Shown: positions 16,633-26,180, counted from the first letter of the stretch. The stretch is 40,239 nucleotides of DNA from Candidatus Treponema merdequi (GCA_018064525.1 JAGHVB010000009.1:1-40239); one strand, 5' to 3'. Notes: generated by a model from the sequence alone, not told the origin. Numbers and translations: made by a program.

Positions 16633-16661
16633 ATTATATAGAATAAACTGTGGAATTTCAA
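16633..16661 (-). promoter_or_regulatory. Strong sigma70 promoter of the prfA operon
   Basis: TTGAAA (complement of 16656-16661), 17-bp spacer containing TTCCAC, and consensus TATAAT (complement of 16633-16638), then 9 nt to the prfA ATG. The predicted leader is at most 2-3 nt. Confidence 0.75.
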
Positions 16662-16761
16662 CGAAAAAGAATTTTGAAGGGAATTTACTTAATTTTGTAA
16701 TTTCATGTATTTTTTAAGGGAATAATTTTAATATGGAATTTATATATAAAATTCAGATATG

Positions 16762-17718
16762 TTAAACAACAACAACATCTTTAACAATTTCTTTAACTTT
16801 TTCAGGAGTCAAATTAAGCGATTTAGAAATAAGGTCAATCGAAACTCCATTGGAATAAAAGCTTCTTACGCTATCCAGTACAGCCTGTTCGCGCCCTTGT
16901 TCAATTCCTTTCTCGATTCCTTCTTCAACGCCGTCTTCAAACCAGTTGCGAAATGTCAGTTCTTCGTCATATTCTGTCAGAATCATACCCAATATCTCCT
17001 CTTTCTGAATCTTGAAAAAGCCTTCCAAAAGATTTTCACCGATTGCCCATTCCACTGCTTCATTAACTGCGTCTTTTGTATGTAGGCCGCTCTCTTTGCT
17101 TTTATTAACTCTTGAAACAAAACTTACATAATTATACAGCGGCTTGCACTTTTTTTGAAGAGCAGAATTATGGTCTTTATTTATATTTATCATCTCACAT
17201 GTCCATTCAAAACTTCCAGACTTTACCTCACCATCAAACGTATCAGAAAGTTTCAAAATCTGTCTGTCAGGAAAGTCCTTTTTTCCATTGTAAAACACGA
17301 CATAATTTGGAGAGGGAATTTTTACGACTGTCGACTTATGAAGAATCTTATTATTCTTCGCTAAATACATCTGATAAAGCTGGGAAAAATAAAACAGTCC
17401 CCTAAGCGGCATATTCGGATTATAAGTGCTCTGTTGTTCGTAAAGCGTCATCTGGGAATCAACAAGAAATGAAATGTCATTTTTCATCGTGATGTACAAA
17501 ACATTCTCAATTGTGTTTAATTCAAGTAAATCAGGATCTGTGTAGTTTGAATCATTGAGAGCGTTATAAAGTTCGAGCCGCCAGCGTTTGCTCTGTTCGG
17601 TCTCACGGCCAAAAATTGCCTTAAATAATCTGTCCCGAAACTGGAACTGAGTTTTTGCTGATGTGATGGAATCAGTTGATTGTGAAATATTTTCTGCAGG
17701 GAATAATGTATTTTGCAT
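16762..17718 (-). CDS. Rpn-family PD-(D/E)XK nuclease / putative transposase
   Basis: A 318-residue protein of the Rpn / PD-(D/E)XK_2 family often annotated as a putative transposase. RDRLFKAIFGRETEQSKR starts the domain; the core FLVDSQMTLYEQQSTYNPNMPLRGL holds the acidic residues and the QQxxxNxNMPLR signature, and VVFYNGKKDFPDRQILKLSD follows. A helical, charged C-terminus (DGVEEGIEKGIEQGREQA) ends it. E. coli RpnA-E are DNA endonucleases that raise RecA-independent recombination; in gut bacteria the genes are multicopy and may act in defence. No terminal repeats or duplicated target site were seen around it. AGGAGA lies 6 nt before the ATG. Confidence 0.8.
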   Translation of the reverse strand: MQNTLFPAENISQSTDSITSAKTQFQFRDRLFKAIFGRETEQSKRWRLELYNALNDSNYTDPDLLELNTIENVLYITMKNDISFLVDSQMTLYEQQSTYNPNMPLRGLFYFSQLYQMYLAKNNKILHKSTVVKIPSPNYVVFYNGKKDFPDRQILKLSDTFDGEVKSGSFEWTCEMININKDHNSALQKKCKPLYNYVSFVSRVNKSKESGLHTKDAVNEAVEWAIGENLLEGFFKIQKEEILGMILTEYDEELTFRNWFEDGVEEGIEKGIEQGREQAVLDSVRSFYSNGVSIDLISKSLNLTPEKVKEIVKDVVVV

Positions 17719-17820
17719 TGTTATCTCCTGCAGATATAGTACGAATTTTTATGAAAAATATATCCAATTTTAAACTTTCAAATAAAAGATGTTCTGTTAA
17801 ATTTCCAGTTAGACTGAATC

Positions 17821-18612
17821 TTACCATCCGCCAGATGCGCCGCCACCACCAAAGCCTCCGCCGCCTCCAGAGAAACCGCCGCCGCCAAATCCGCCGGAAC
17901 CACCAAAGCCACCGAAAAAATCGTCGTGATGATTTGAATTATAGCGTCTGTTCGAAGAACCCTGAAAAAGAGAAAACCATGGAAGCCAGCTGAGCCATTT
18001 GAATTTTCTTGAAAGTGCCCCGGAAAAAACAAAAAAATAAAAGAACATAAAAAATAAAACGATTATTGCAGAAACAGGATCACCAGATTCCTGCTCACGA
18101 ATTGCAATTTCCGGCTGTATTCCATCTGTTCCAATAATATTTTCTATTGTTTGTACAGCTTCTAGAATTCCGCGGCTGTAATTTCCACTTTGAAAAGCAG
18201 GAGCAATAATCTGCCTGATGATAAGTCCGCATTTTGTATCTGTAAGCTGGCCTTCAAGCCCGTATCCAACTTCAATTCTGATTTTCTTTTCTTCAAAAGC
18301 AATCAAAAGCAAAACACCGTCATCGTTTTCTTTAGAACCAATTTTCCATTTTTCGCAAACTTTCATTGAATATGCTTCAAGGGCTTCGCCTTTTAATGAT
18401 GGAATTGTCAGTACTACAATCTGTTTTTTAGTTTGTTCACTTATTGATAAAAGTTCAGTAGTCAGCATCTGAAAATCAGATGGATTAAGAAGTTTTGCAT
18501 TATCAACGACAGGTCCTGAAAGTTCCGGAACAGAAAGTGAAAATGCAGATATTCCACTTATAAAAACAAAAAGGAAAAACGCTATATATTTTTTAAGCTT
18601 AGAAAAAATCAT
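17821..18612 (-). CDS. TPM-domain membrane protein, YgcG type
   Basis: A 263-residue exported protein: N-terminal signal segment (8-25), then a TPM domain (about 27-160: LSGPVVDNAKLLNPSDFQML, IGSKENDDGVLLLIAFEEKKIRIEVGYGLEG), a transmembrane segment (ALIVLFFMFFYFFVFSGAL, about 182-203) and a Gly-rich tail (GGFGGSGGFGGGGFSGGGGG) ending in GGASGGW. The layout is that of YgcG/TPM phosphatase-like proteins; the tail composition is usual in this family. In other bacteria these proteins go with LemA. Third gene of the lemA-TPM-TPM operon; GGAG before the ATG. Confidence 0.85.
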   Translation of the reverse strand: MIFSKLKKYIAFFLFVFISGISAFSLSVPELSGPVVDNAKLLNPSDFQMLTTELLSISEQTKKQIVVLTIPSLKGEALEAYSMKVCEKWKIGSKENDDGVLLLIAFEEKKIRIEVGYGLEGQLTDTKCGLIIRQIIAPAFQSGNYSRGILEAVQTIENIIGTDGIQPEIAIREQESGDPVSAIIVLFFMFFYFFVFSGALSRKFKWLSWLPWFSLFQGSSNRRYNSNHHDDFFGGFGGSGGFGGGGFSGGGGGFGGGGASGGW

Positions 18613-18626
18613 CTCACACTCCGAAA

Positions 18627-19313
18627 CTAAACAAACAAAAGCCCGTCAGGCAATTCGTTGACATCATCTTTCTTAATCGGATAATGCTTTGAAAGAAGTT
18701 CACCGCACTTTTCAATTGCATTGCAGAATGCATCAACGCCATTTTTGCTCTGAATGTCTTTTGAAAGTTCATCTGCAATTTTTGAAAAATCATCATCAGA
18801 AATTTTTTCTGATATTCCTTTGTCAGCAATAATTCGTACTTCGCGTTCAAGATACGAAACGAAAATTAAAATGCCGTTATGGTTTTGAGTACAGTAAACA
18901 TTAGTCTGTGCAAACAAAGAAAATGCTTTTTCTGTAACATTTTTTTTCTTAAAGTTTTTTGGAATTATAATTCTATCGATAAATGGAATATTACAAACTG
19001 CGAAAAAAATAAGCGAAAGAACAAAAATCGTAAAAACAAAAAATGCTGGTAAATACAAATCATTATAAAGCCATACTCTGTTTTCAATAAATGTTTTTAC
19101 CGACGAAGAGAAAAAAAGAAGAATGCAAGAAACTATCATGCTTGCAGTAAGTCCCGCAGCAAGTTCCCAGATTGAATAGTCAGAACTTTCAGAAGCAAGA
19201 CAGACTGCAATTTCACCTGATGTTTTACTTTCGGCATTTTTCACAGCCTGTCTGATTTTATTTAAACCTTCTTCATCGAGTCCGAGTTTTTTTACGACAC
19301 TCTTTGTATTCAT
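18627..19313 (-). CDS. Second TPM-domain membrane protein
   Basis: A 228-residue protein with a cytosolic N-terminal helix (DEEGLNKIRQAVKNAESKTSGEIAVCL), two membrane segments (about 52-72 and 88-110) and a split TPM-type domain: TNVYCTQNHNGILIFVSYLEREVRIIADKGISEKI is the conserved core. This matches the short TPM proteins (YgcG paralogues) that accompany lemA. Role unknown; perhaps envelope stress or membrane protein quality control, by association only. It lies between lemA and the longer TPM protein, with 14-15 nt gaps on each side. Confidence 0.8.
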   Translation of the reverse strand: MNTKSVVKKLGLDEEGLNKIRQAVKNAESKTSGEIAVCLASESSDYSIWELAAGLTASMIVSCILLFFSSSVKTFIENRVWLYNDLYLPAFFVFTIFVLSLIFFAVCNIPFIDRIIIPKNFKKKNVTEKAFSLFAQTNVYCTQNHNGILIFVSYLEREVRIIADKGISEKISDDDFSKIADELSKDIQSKNGVDAFCNAIEKCGELLSKHYPIKKDDVNELPDGLLFV

Positions 19314-19328
19314 CAGAAAGCCTTTATT

Positions 19329-19925
19329 TTAAAATTCCACTGATGGAGCAGACTGAGCTTCTGCTGCTGCCTGAAAATATGAACGCTTTTCAAATCCATA
19401 CATTCCCGCAAAAATATTTCCAGGAAATCTTCTGATTAAATTATTATATGTTTTAACCATATCGTTATAGCGTTTTCTTTCTGTTGCGATTCTGTTTTCT
19501 GTTCCTTCAAGTTCATCCTGAAGAGCAAGAAAGTTCTGGTCGGCTTTAAGTTCAGGATAGTTTTCTGAAACTGCCATAAGACGCTGCAGGCTTGATCCGA
19601 GTTCATCCTGAATTTTCTGATAGCGTGCAAATGCTTCCGGGTCACTCAAAATTGAAGAGTCAACATTGATTACTCCGCCTGCTTTAGAACGTGCTTCTGT
19701 TACCTGAGTAAAAACATCTGATTCATGTTTTGCATAACCTTTGACTGTATTAACAAGATTAGGAATCAAATCCATTCGTCTCTGATACTGGTTTTGAACC
19801 TGAGCCCACTGACTTTCAACAGCCTCATCAGCTGCTACCATTGCATTATAATTACATCCTGTAAAACCGGCAGCAAATCCCAATACTGCACAAGACACCA
19901 GTACAAATTTACCAAAAGCTTTCAT
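19329..19925 (-). CDS. lemA: LemA-family lipoprotein
   Basis: A 198-residue LemA-family protein. It starts with a lipoprotein signal (lipobox F-T-G-C24) rather than the plain membrane anchor of most LemA proteins. The family core is VESQWAQVQNQYQRRMDLIPNLVNTVKGYA, followed by ENYPELKADQNFLALQDELEGTENRIATERKRYND and YNNLIRRFPGNIFAGMYGFEKRSYF, a long antiparallel helical bundle. Cellular role is not settled; the operon with two TPM proteins is the usual context. GGAGGG lies 8 nt before the ATG. Confidence 0.92.
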   Translation of the reverse strand: MKAFGKFVLVSCAVLGFAAGFTGCNYNAMVAADEAVESQWAQVQNQYQRRMDLIPNLVNTVKGYAKHESDVFTQVTEARSKAGGVINVDSSILSDPEAFARYQKIQDELGSSLQRLMAVSENYPELKADQNFLALQDELEGTENRIATERKRYNDMVKTYNNLIRRFPGNIFAGMYGFEKRSYFQAAAEAQSAPSVEF

Positions 19926-19953
19926 ATCAAGCCCTCCAAAGATAATTTATTTA

Positions 19954-19982
19954 AAATTAGTAGAAATTAAAAGAATCGTCAA
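19954..19982 (-). promoter_or_regulatory. Possible lemA promoter
   Basis: TTGACG (complement of 19977-19982), 17-bp spacer and a poor TAATTT (complement of 19954-19959). The leader would be about 25 nt and include GGAGGG, in contrast to the leaderless promoters elsewhere in the window. Confidence 0.35.
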
Positions 19983-20098
19983 CAAAAATCTTTTTAAATC
20001 TTCCAGACATTTCTGAAAAATAAGTTTTATATATTGCAGTTATTATGAAAAAGTAACAGAATACATATTATTTAATGTTTAGATTACAGGAGAATTTT

Positions 20099-21664
20099 AT
20101 GTTTCACTTTGGTTTTTCTTATATCGGTTTAATCTGGCTGCTGATGCTTTTTATTCCAAACTACTTCTGGACAAAAAACAAACCTGCCGGTTACGATAAA
20201 GAAGCAGCCGGTGAAAATAAAGTTCTTTTAATATTTGAACGCATCGGTCAGGCACTTGTAACTGTTTTTGTTTTGATTTTCAAAGATTTCAACATTGATA
20301 CAGACAGACTCTCTGCCCTGCCGCTTCTTGCATTATCTTTTTTACTTATGATCTGCTACGAACTTTACTGGCTCCGTTATTTTAAAAGTAAAAAAACAAT
20401 GAAAGATTTTTATTCTTCTTTTCTCGGAATTCCAGTCGCTGGAGCTACCTGTCCGATTCTTGCATTTTTCTTACTTGGTCTTTACGGTTCAAACTTTTTT
20501 CTGATGCTTTCTGTTATTATTCTTGGAATCGGTCATATCGGAATTCACGTTCAGCACAAAAATGCTGTTGTAGGAAAATCAAAAAGAAAGCTGCCTGTCC
20601 GTATTCTGAAAAAAACATGTGCTGTTCTAGGTTGCGTTTTTGTTCTCGCGTTAACTGTTTATTTTGGAATTAAAAATGTTCTGTTTATTAAAGCTTTTGC
20701 CGGTGCAAAAAATCCTGTTTACGAAGACTGTTATGTAAAACTTAACGGTCAGAAACAGTTTATAAGAGTAATTGGGAAAAACAAGGAAAATCCAGTTATA
20801 ATTATTCTTCACGGAGGACCTGGAGGTCCTGACGGTTCAATGAACTATGTATTTATGAATTATCTTCTTGATGATTTCACATATATTATATGGGATCAGA
20901 GAGGATGCGGAAGAACTTACTATAGGAATCACAAAGCCGATCCAGAAAATAAAACTGCAACTCCACAGCAGATTCTCGAAGATATAGACGCACTTGTAAC
21001 ATACGCTTCAAACAAATTCGGCTGCAATAAAGTCAACATCATCGGTCATTCGTGGGGATCATACCTTGCAGTAAGATATTCTCTTCTTCATCCGGAAAAA
21101 ATTAATAAAACAATCTGTATTGGACAGATTGTAAATATTATGAACGGCGATGAACTTGCATATAACAATGCCGTAAGAGAAGCACAAAATAAAGGTGATG
21201 ACATTTCAAAAATAACAGATGCATTTAACTCTTACAGACGAAATCCAGATTTTTTTACACTGACTGATTTAAGAAAAATTACAGGCATTTACAACAAGCC
21301 TTCCGTTCCGGAAAAAGCAATATTTCATGGGGCTATTTCTCCATATCTTGGAATTGATGATATGAGATGGTTGTTTATAGACAACAGTTCAACAGGAAAA
21401 GTTCAGAAAAATAATTCGATTCTTATAAACTACATGTTTTCTATAAAAAAACCAATTCAGACATTCGGAACAGATTTTAAAATTCCAGTATATTTTATAA
21501 GCGGCCAGATGGATTGGATCTGTCCGCCATCTTTAGCAAAACAATATTCAGAAGAAATCACTGCCCCTGACAAAGCTTTTTTTGAAATTGAAGGATGCGG
21601 ACATACACCGCAGGCCGACAAGCCAAAAGAAGTTGCAGAAATTATCGGTAAACTGCTTAAATGA
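20099..21664 (+). CDS. Alpha/beta hydrolase fused to an N-terminal multi-span membrane domain
   Basis: A 521-residue protein. The first about 195 residues hold six likely membrane segments (e.g. SYIGLIWLLMLFIPNYF, LLALSFLLMICYELYWL, FFLMLSVIILGIGHIGIHV, VLGCVFVLALTVYFGI). The rest is an S33/proline iminopeptidase-like hydrolase: oxyanion HGGPGG (238-243), DQRGCGRT, nucleophile S318 in GHSWGS, acid D472 in SGQMDW and base H502 in GCGHTPQADKP. The catalytic domain follows the last span, on the side of the membrane that the topology cannot settle here. It may cleave prolyl peptides or lipid-like esters. Start at 20099 is chosen because CAGGAG lies 5 nt upstream; an in-frame ATG eight codons earlier has none. 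Confidence 0.82.
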   Translation: MFHFGFSYIGLIWLLMLFIPNYFWTKNKPAGYDKEAAGENKVLLIFERIGQALVTVFVLIFKDFNIDTDRLSALPLLALSFLLMICYELYWLRYFKSKKTMKDFYSSFLGIPVAGATCPILAFFLLGLYGSNFFLMLSVIILGIGHIGIHVQHKNAVVGKSKRKLPVRILKKTCAVLGCVFVLALTVYFGIKNVLFIKAFAGAKNPVYEDCYVKLNGQKQFIRVIGKNKENPVIIILHGGPGGPDGSMNYVFMNYLLDDFTYIIWDQRGCGRTYYRNHKADPENKTATPQQILEDIDALVTYASNKFGCNKVNIIGHSWGSYLAVRYSLLHPEKINKTICIGQIVNIMNGDELAYNNAVREAQNKGDDISKITDAFNSYRRNPDFFTLTDLRKITGIYNKPSVPEKAIFHGAISPYLGIDDMRWLFIDNSSTGKVQKNNSILINYMFSIKKPIQTFGTDFKIPVYFISGQMDWICPPSLAKQYSEEITAPDKAFFEIEGCGHTPQADKPKEVAEIIGKLLK

Positions 21665-21724
21665 AAATCTATATCAGTTTTGATGTTGTAACGCAATCTT
21701 TACAGGAAATTAAAACTTTACAAG

Positions 21725-22936
21725 TTAAAAACTATATTTTGCTCCAAGCTTAAAGCATGAAAAGTCTTTTAACTTTCCATATTCACCTTCTCTTTCTGTA
21801 CCCGGAATAAGAAAAAATCCTTCAAGAGAAAGTTTAAGTTCATCTGTAATAGAATATTCTGCACCTGCGGCAATCACAGAATCTAAATCATTCAAATTAA
21901 TTATTCCGTTCAAAGAAAGATCAAGGTTAATATCTGTAATGGAATATTTAAGCATAAGACTTGCTTTGTGATCAAAATTTTTTCTTTCAAGTTTTTCTAC
22001 ATCGCCAAAAACGTAATCAGCAAAATACTGTCCGCTTAAAGTAAAATCTCCTTTCATCCAGTCAAAACCGATTATTCCTATCAGATTATTATGCTTTTCA
22101 ATTGAGATCATATTTGAAAAACTTCTTTCTGGATAAAAAGCAGCTTCAAATCTTACTGTCATTTCCCCTATTGGAACCGATGAATCAAAACCAATCATTG
22201 TTACACGCTCGTACTCTCCTCTGAGTTCAAAAGATGTTCCGTTAAAATCATACTTCAATGAAGGACTGTCTTCAAAACCGTAAAATCCATACAAAGAAAA
22301 ATCAGCAAAACCCAAATACGCGCTCAATCTCGCAGCAGCTTCTCCATTCCACAAAGAAAGTTCCGGTCTTATAAATTTTCCATCAACAGGTAAAACTGAC
22401 GGTGTAAAAAACGGAATCCAGTAAAAATCAAAAAGAAGAACATCATTGTTAAACGAAAGTTTTACAGCATCAATTCCTATCATCTTTTCAGAAACTTTCT
22501 GAGATGCAAGCATTGTTTCATCAACCGGACACAAAATATTTACAGCAACAAATTTATCGCCAGCACCCCATGTTGCAAGCTGTCTCCCAATTCTGAAAGA
22601 CCAGAAGCCCCCGTTGTAATCAAAGTATGCTTCATTCAATTTCAATTTAAATGCATTACTACCAAAATCATAACCGACTGAATAGTCGATGAAATTATAT
22701 TTAACGGGATTGTATGAAACCATTCCATCAACAACAAGTGCCGTCTTATCACCATAGTATTTGAGTTTTCCGTTTACGTCAGTTTCTGCAACTACAAATT
22801 TTCCCGGCTCTTTTGTCCACCAGAGTGTCATTGCAGCTTCAGTTTGTACACTTCCTGAAAAATTAATTTCTGCAGACAGATTTGATGCACAAATCGCTAA
22901 AAAACAGATTTCGATTATTATTTTAAATTTCCTCAT
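21725..22936 (-). CDS. Outer-membrane beta-barrel (porin-like) protein
   Basis: A 403-residue exported protein with signal peptide (KFKIIIEICFLAICASNLSA) and alternating beta strands to the end, finishing in FKLGAKYSF; a C-terminal Phe is the recognition mark of BAM substrates. AYFDYNGGFWSFRIGRQLATWGAGD resembles the GRQxxxWG region of DUF1302-type barrels. It lies 70 nt after the LolA-like gene in the RND operon and may be the outer-membrane part of that export route. TTGGAG precedes the ATG at 22936; an in-frame TTG nine codons upstream is less likely. Confidence 0.75.
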   Translation of the reverse strand: MRKFKIIIEICFLAICASNLSAEINFSGSVQTEAAMTLWWTKEPGKFVVAETDVNGKLKYYGDKTALVVDGMVSYNPVKYNFIDYSVGYDFGSNAFKLKLNEAYFDYNGGFWSFRIGRQLATWGAGDKFVAVNILCPVDETMLASQKVSEKMIGIDAVKLSFNNDVLLFDFYWIPFFTPSVLPVDGKFIRPELSLWNGEAAARLSAYLGFADFSLYGFYGFEDSPSLKYDFNGTSFELRGEYERVTMIGFDSSVPIGEMTVRFEAAFYPERSFSNMISIEKHNNLIGIIGFDWMKGDFTLSGQYFADYVFGDVEKLERKNFDHKASLMLKYSITDINLDLSLNGIINLNDLDSVIAAGAEYSITDELKLSLEGFFLIPGTEREGEYGKLKDFSCFKLGAKYSF

Positions 22937-23006
22937 ATCTATTTGGCTCCAATAAAAAATCAAATTATGTTTTTGTCATAATAATTGAAACATAAATTCA
23001 AACACA

Positions 23007-23798
23007 CTATCTGATATTTTCTCTCTCGAGCGAAGCCACTGTAAAAATATTGTCATCAATTGAAGCATTGTCATAAACAACATCTTTCATTTCAATTTTT
23101 GACCATGTTTCTGTCTGAACGTTTTCCATCTTCATTACAAGAGTAACCTTATAACCCTTTATCGTCTGAACATCAGATGCTGTTAAAACTCTGTGCAAAG
23201 CATTCTGCCTGTCAAAAAATTCACACTTTCTCAAAAGGAAATCTTCTTTACCGCAGTAAACAATTCTTCTCGGATCTTTTTCTTTACCTGATTTACTTAC
23301 ACACTCAACTTTGTAACACAAAACGCCGTTTACAGTTTCTTCTCCCAAAAGCTTGTAGTCATCTTTGGAAAGTGCACGTTCTCCAATATCTTCATAAGTA
23401 AAATCAGTTCCCATAAACTGACTTTCACTGTCTGTTCCGCTCGCTGCAATTCTTCTTGTCTTTTTCATTGCAGGCATATAAAGCCAGTTGTCACTGTCTT
23501 TTTTATTTCCAGAAGCATCCTCCGGATAATCAAACATAAGATATCCGACACCTTCAACATCTTTTGGAGTTTTAAAAACGATAACTTCTTTTTTTACTTC
23601 TCCAAAATCTTTCGTTTTCATAAGAATCTGTCTTACTCTTTCATTTCCTTTTTTGCTGTGAATTGTCAGAACAGCATTTACAGATGAATTTTCTGGTTCT
23701 GGAATTTCTTTCATCTGTTTTACAATCTGATAACCATCAAGTGCAAAAATATCTGCACACATCATAATTAAACCGGAAAGTACAATTTCTCTTTTCAT
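23007..23798 (-). CDS. LolA-like outer membrane lipoprotein-sorting protein (TP0789 type)
   Basis: A 263-residue periplasmic protein with signal peptide (REIVLSGLIMMCADIFA). The LolA/LolB-like fold region includes VGYLMFDYPEDASG, DSDNWLYMPAMKKTRRIAASG and SQFMGTDFTYEDIGER, the signature of the 'outer membrane lipoprotein-sorting protein' family that includes T. pallidum TP0789. Such proteins carry hydrophobic molecules between membranes and usually sit beside an MMPL-type RND pump, as here (30-nt gap to the upstream gene). The cargo may be a lipid rather than lipoproteins. AAGGAG lies 8 nt before the ATG. Confidence 0.87.
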   Translation of the reverse strand: MKREIVLSGLIMMCADIFALDGYQIVKQMKEIPEPENSSVNAVLTIHSKKGNERVRQILMKTKDFGEVKKEVIVFKTPKDVEGVGYLMFDYPEDASGNKKDSDNWLYMPAMKKTRRIAASGTDSESQFMGTDFTYEDIGERALSKDDYKLLGEETVNGVLCYKVECVSKSGKEKDPRRIVYCGKEDFLLRKCEFFDRQNALHRVLTASDVQTIKGYKVTLVMKMENVQTETWSKIEMKDVVYDNASIDDNIFTVASLERENIR

Positions 23799-23828
23799 AT
23801 AAAATCTCCTTATCGTTAAAAATCAAAT

Positions 23829-26180
23829 CTATTTTTTTTCTTTTCCAAATGGTTTTGTCATATATATCAAAACAGGTGTAAGCGTATAGTCTGCAATAAG
23901 TGCTGAAGCCATTCCAATCACAGAAAGACTTCCAATTTTTACAAGCGCAGCCATCTGACTTGTCATAAACACACCGAACATCGCACACAGAATTACAGTT
24001 GTCATAATCATTGATTTTCCAATCTCTCTGTATGAATTCAAAACAGCAGTACGATAATTTCCTGTAAGTTCAAAATAATATTTAATATGATTTGTAAAGT
24101 GAATCGTATCATCTACAGCAATTCCAAGAATCATCGGCATGATAAGAGCTGTAATCATATCAAGAGGATATTCTGCAAATCCCATGACAGCACCAATAAG
24201 AATAACAGGCGCAATATTCGGAATCATTGCAATCAAACCTGTCTTAACAGAACCAAAAGCAATAATCAAAAGAATACAAATAATCAGAAGTGAACTTCCA
24301 ATCGATTTAACAGAACCCTTAACAAGTTTTTCATTCATCGCGGCATACTGCATTACTTCTCCAACTATACCGCTTGTTTTTGCATCTGGAAAAAGTTCTT
24401 TAAGCCAGAGTTCAACTTTTTCAACATCATGCATACATTCATTTGCCGAATAATCATGCATTTCAACATGAAGATATACAGCACGAAAATCTTCACTTAC
24501 ATATTCATACAAATCGTTTCCACCGGAAATCTCATACAACAACATTATCTGACTTACAAATTCTTCATCATCAGGAATTACATACATTTCTTCTCTGTCT
24601 TCATTTAATGTTCTGTTCATTTCTTTTACGATTTTTGTAACAGAACTTACTCTCGGTTTAGAATTGGAAATCTTTGTCATTCTCAAAGTTCCGATTCTTT
24701 TTGTAAGCTCATCCATATTTTTTAACACTTCTGGATTTTTGATTGCATCTTCTTCTTCATATTCAATGAGAACATCATATCCATACTGACTTCCAAGCTG
24801 TGAACGTGCAATCTTAAGCAATCTTGCGATATATGGAATTTTCTCGCCCATCATATCTGAATAATTCATATTGATTTCAATTTTCATAATTCCGGGAATA
24901 CATAAAATCATAATTGTAAAACCGGCAATTACAGAAATCCATTTTCTATTGATGATATGCGTACCCATTTTTTCAATACTTAAATCTGCGTTTGTATTTC
25001 CTTCTGCATTTGCTTTTATATCCGGTTCGCAGTCTTTTCCAAAACTGTAAAAAACCGGAAGAAGAAGCATTACATAAATGTAAACACCAAATACACATGC
25101 TGCAGAAATTCCTGCAACCCATCTCATTGGACGAAGGCCCGAAGCATAAAACGAAAGCATACCGCCCATCGTTGTAATTACAGTAAATAAAATCGGCCAG
25201 CCTGATTCACGGACAGCAGCAACACAAGATTCTTTTCTGTTTCCAGTTCTTCGAAACAACATCTTAAAACTGTTTATGTAGTGAACTGAATAACCGACAG
25301 CAAGAGCCATCGAAAGAAGAACTACAAGAATAATCAAAATTGTATTTCCTTCGATATTCATCCAGCTTGAAATTCCAATCATTGATGCAATTCCAAAAAC
25401 AGTTGCAATCGCAGGAACTGCAACTCCCCTGAACGACCTTATAAAAACAATAAGACAAAGAAGCATTACCAAAAATCCAATGACAATTCTTGAAACACAC
25501 TGACTCATCATTGCAATCTCTTCTTCATATTCTGTATAAGAAAAACCTGAAGGAAGAATTTCATATTTATCAGATTTAAACTGAGGATCATCAAAAATCT
25601 TCATTGCAGCAGGAGCAATTATATTTTTTGCAGTCATTATATCTTCTGAATACTGTTCCATATTCAAAACGATAAAAGTTTCTGTTGCATCTTCACTTAC
25701 AATTGCATTTACAAGTGATTCACGGCTTAAAATAAATTCCTTTTTCTTCTGGAGCTCAACTTTATCTGTTGGAACACCGTCTTCAAACGGATTAGTAACT
25801 TCAAATCCTTCATCAGTTCCAACTGGAATACTTAATTCTGTCAGAGAAGTAATGCTTGATGCGTATGGAACTTCATCCAAAAGTCTTTCACCCAAAGCAT
25901 CAATCATCTCAAGAACTTCCGGATCAAAAACATCATCCGAACGAATAAACGCAACAACAGAATCACAGCTTCCAAAAATTTCTTCAAAGTGATCCTGATT
26001 CATCTTCACTTGATCCCAGTTGTCAAACCAGTCATTTTCACCGTTACTCAGTTTAAGCTTATAAAGTCCCAAAGAACTTACAACTGAAAAAACAAAAAGA
26101 ACGATAAGAAACGCCCATCTGTTTTTAATCTGAAATCTTCCAAACTTTTCAAAAAAAGAATTAATTCCAGAAATCTTCAT
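23829..26180 (-). CDS. RND/MMPL-family transporter
   Basis: A 783-residue inner-membrane transporter of the MMPL/RND type (like T. pallidum TP0790). Layout: one span near 23-43; a large extracytoplasmic domain to about 205; a six-span group (SRIVIGFLVMLLCLIVFI, NTILIILVVLLSMALAVGYSV, GWPILFTVITTMGGMLSFYA, VFGVYIYVMLLLPVFYSF); a span near 425 (WISVIAGFTIMILCIPGIM); a second large domain; and a closing group with the family motif MILGIAVDDTIHFTNHI, whose paired Asp lie where proton-relay residues sit. It probably exports a hydrophobic compound or lipid. First gene of a three-gene operon; GGAGGTGA precedes the ATG. Divergent from the TetR gene with four palindromes between. Confidence 0.9.
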   Translation of the reverse strand: MKISGINSFFEKFGRFQIKNRWAFLIVLFVFSVVSSLGLYKLKLSNGENDWFDNWDQVKMNQDHFEEIFGSCDSVVAFIRSDDVFDPEVLEMIDALGERLLDEVPYASSITSLTELSIPVGTDEGFEVTNPFEDGVPTDKVELQKKKEFILSRESLVNAIVSEDATETFIVLNMEQYSEDIMTAKNIIAPAAMKIFDDPQFKSDKYEILPSGFSYTEYEEEIAMMSQCVSRIVIGFLVMLLCLIVFIRSFRGVAVPAIATVFGIASMIGISSWMNIEGNTILIILVVLLSMALAVGYSVHYINSFKMLFRRTGNRKESCVAAVRESGWPILFTVITTMGGMLSFYASGLRPMRWVAGISAACVFGVYIYVMLLLPVFYSFGKDCEPDIKANAEGNTNADLSIEKMGTHIINRKWISVIAGFTIMILCIPGIMKIEINMNYSDMMGEKIPYIARLLKIARSQLGSQYGYDVLIEYEEEDAIKNPEVLKNMDELTKRIGTLRMTKISNSKPRVSSVTKIVKEMNRTLNEDREEMYVIPDDEEFVSQIMLLYEISGGNDLYEYVSEDFRAVYLHVEMHDYSANECMHDVEKVELWLKELFPDAKTSGIVGEVMQYAAMNEKLVKGSVKSIGSSLLIICILLIIAFGSVKTGLIAMIPNIAPVILIGAVMGFAEYPLDMITALIMPMILGIAVDDTIHFTNHIKYYFELTGNYRTAVLNSYREIGKSMIMTTVILCAMFGVFMTSQMAALVKIGSLSVIGMASALIADYTLTPVLIYMTKPFGKEKK

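Noticed and set aside
16762-17718. Insertion sequence
   Set aside because: The Rpn-type protein is often called a transposase, but no terminal inverted repeats or target duplications were found.
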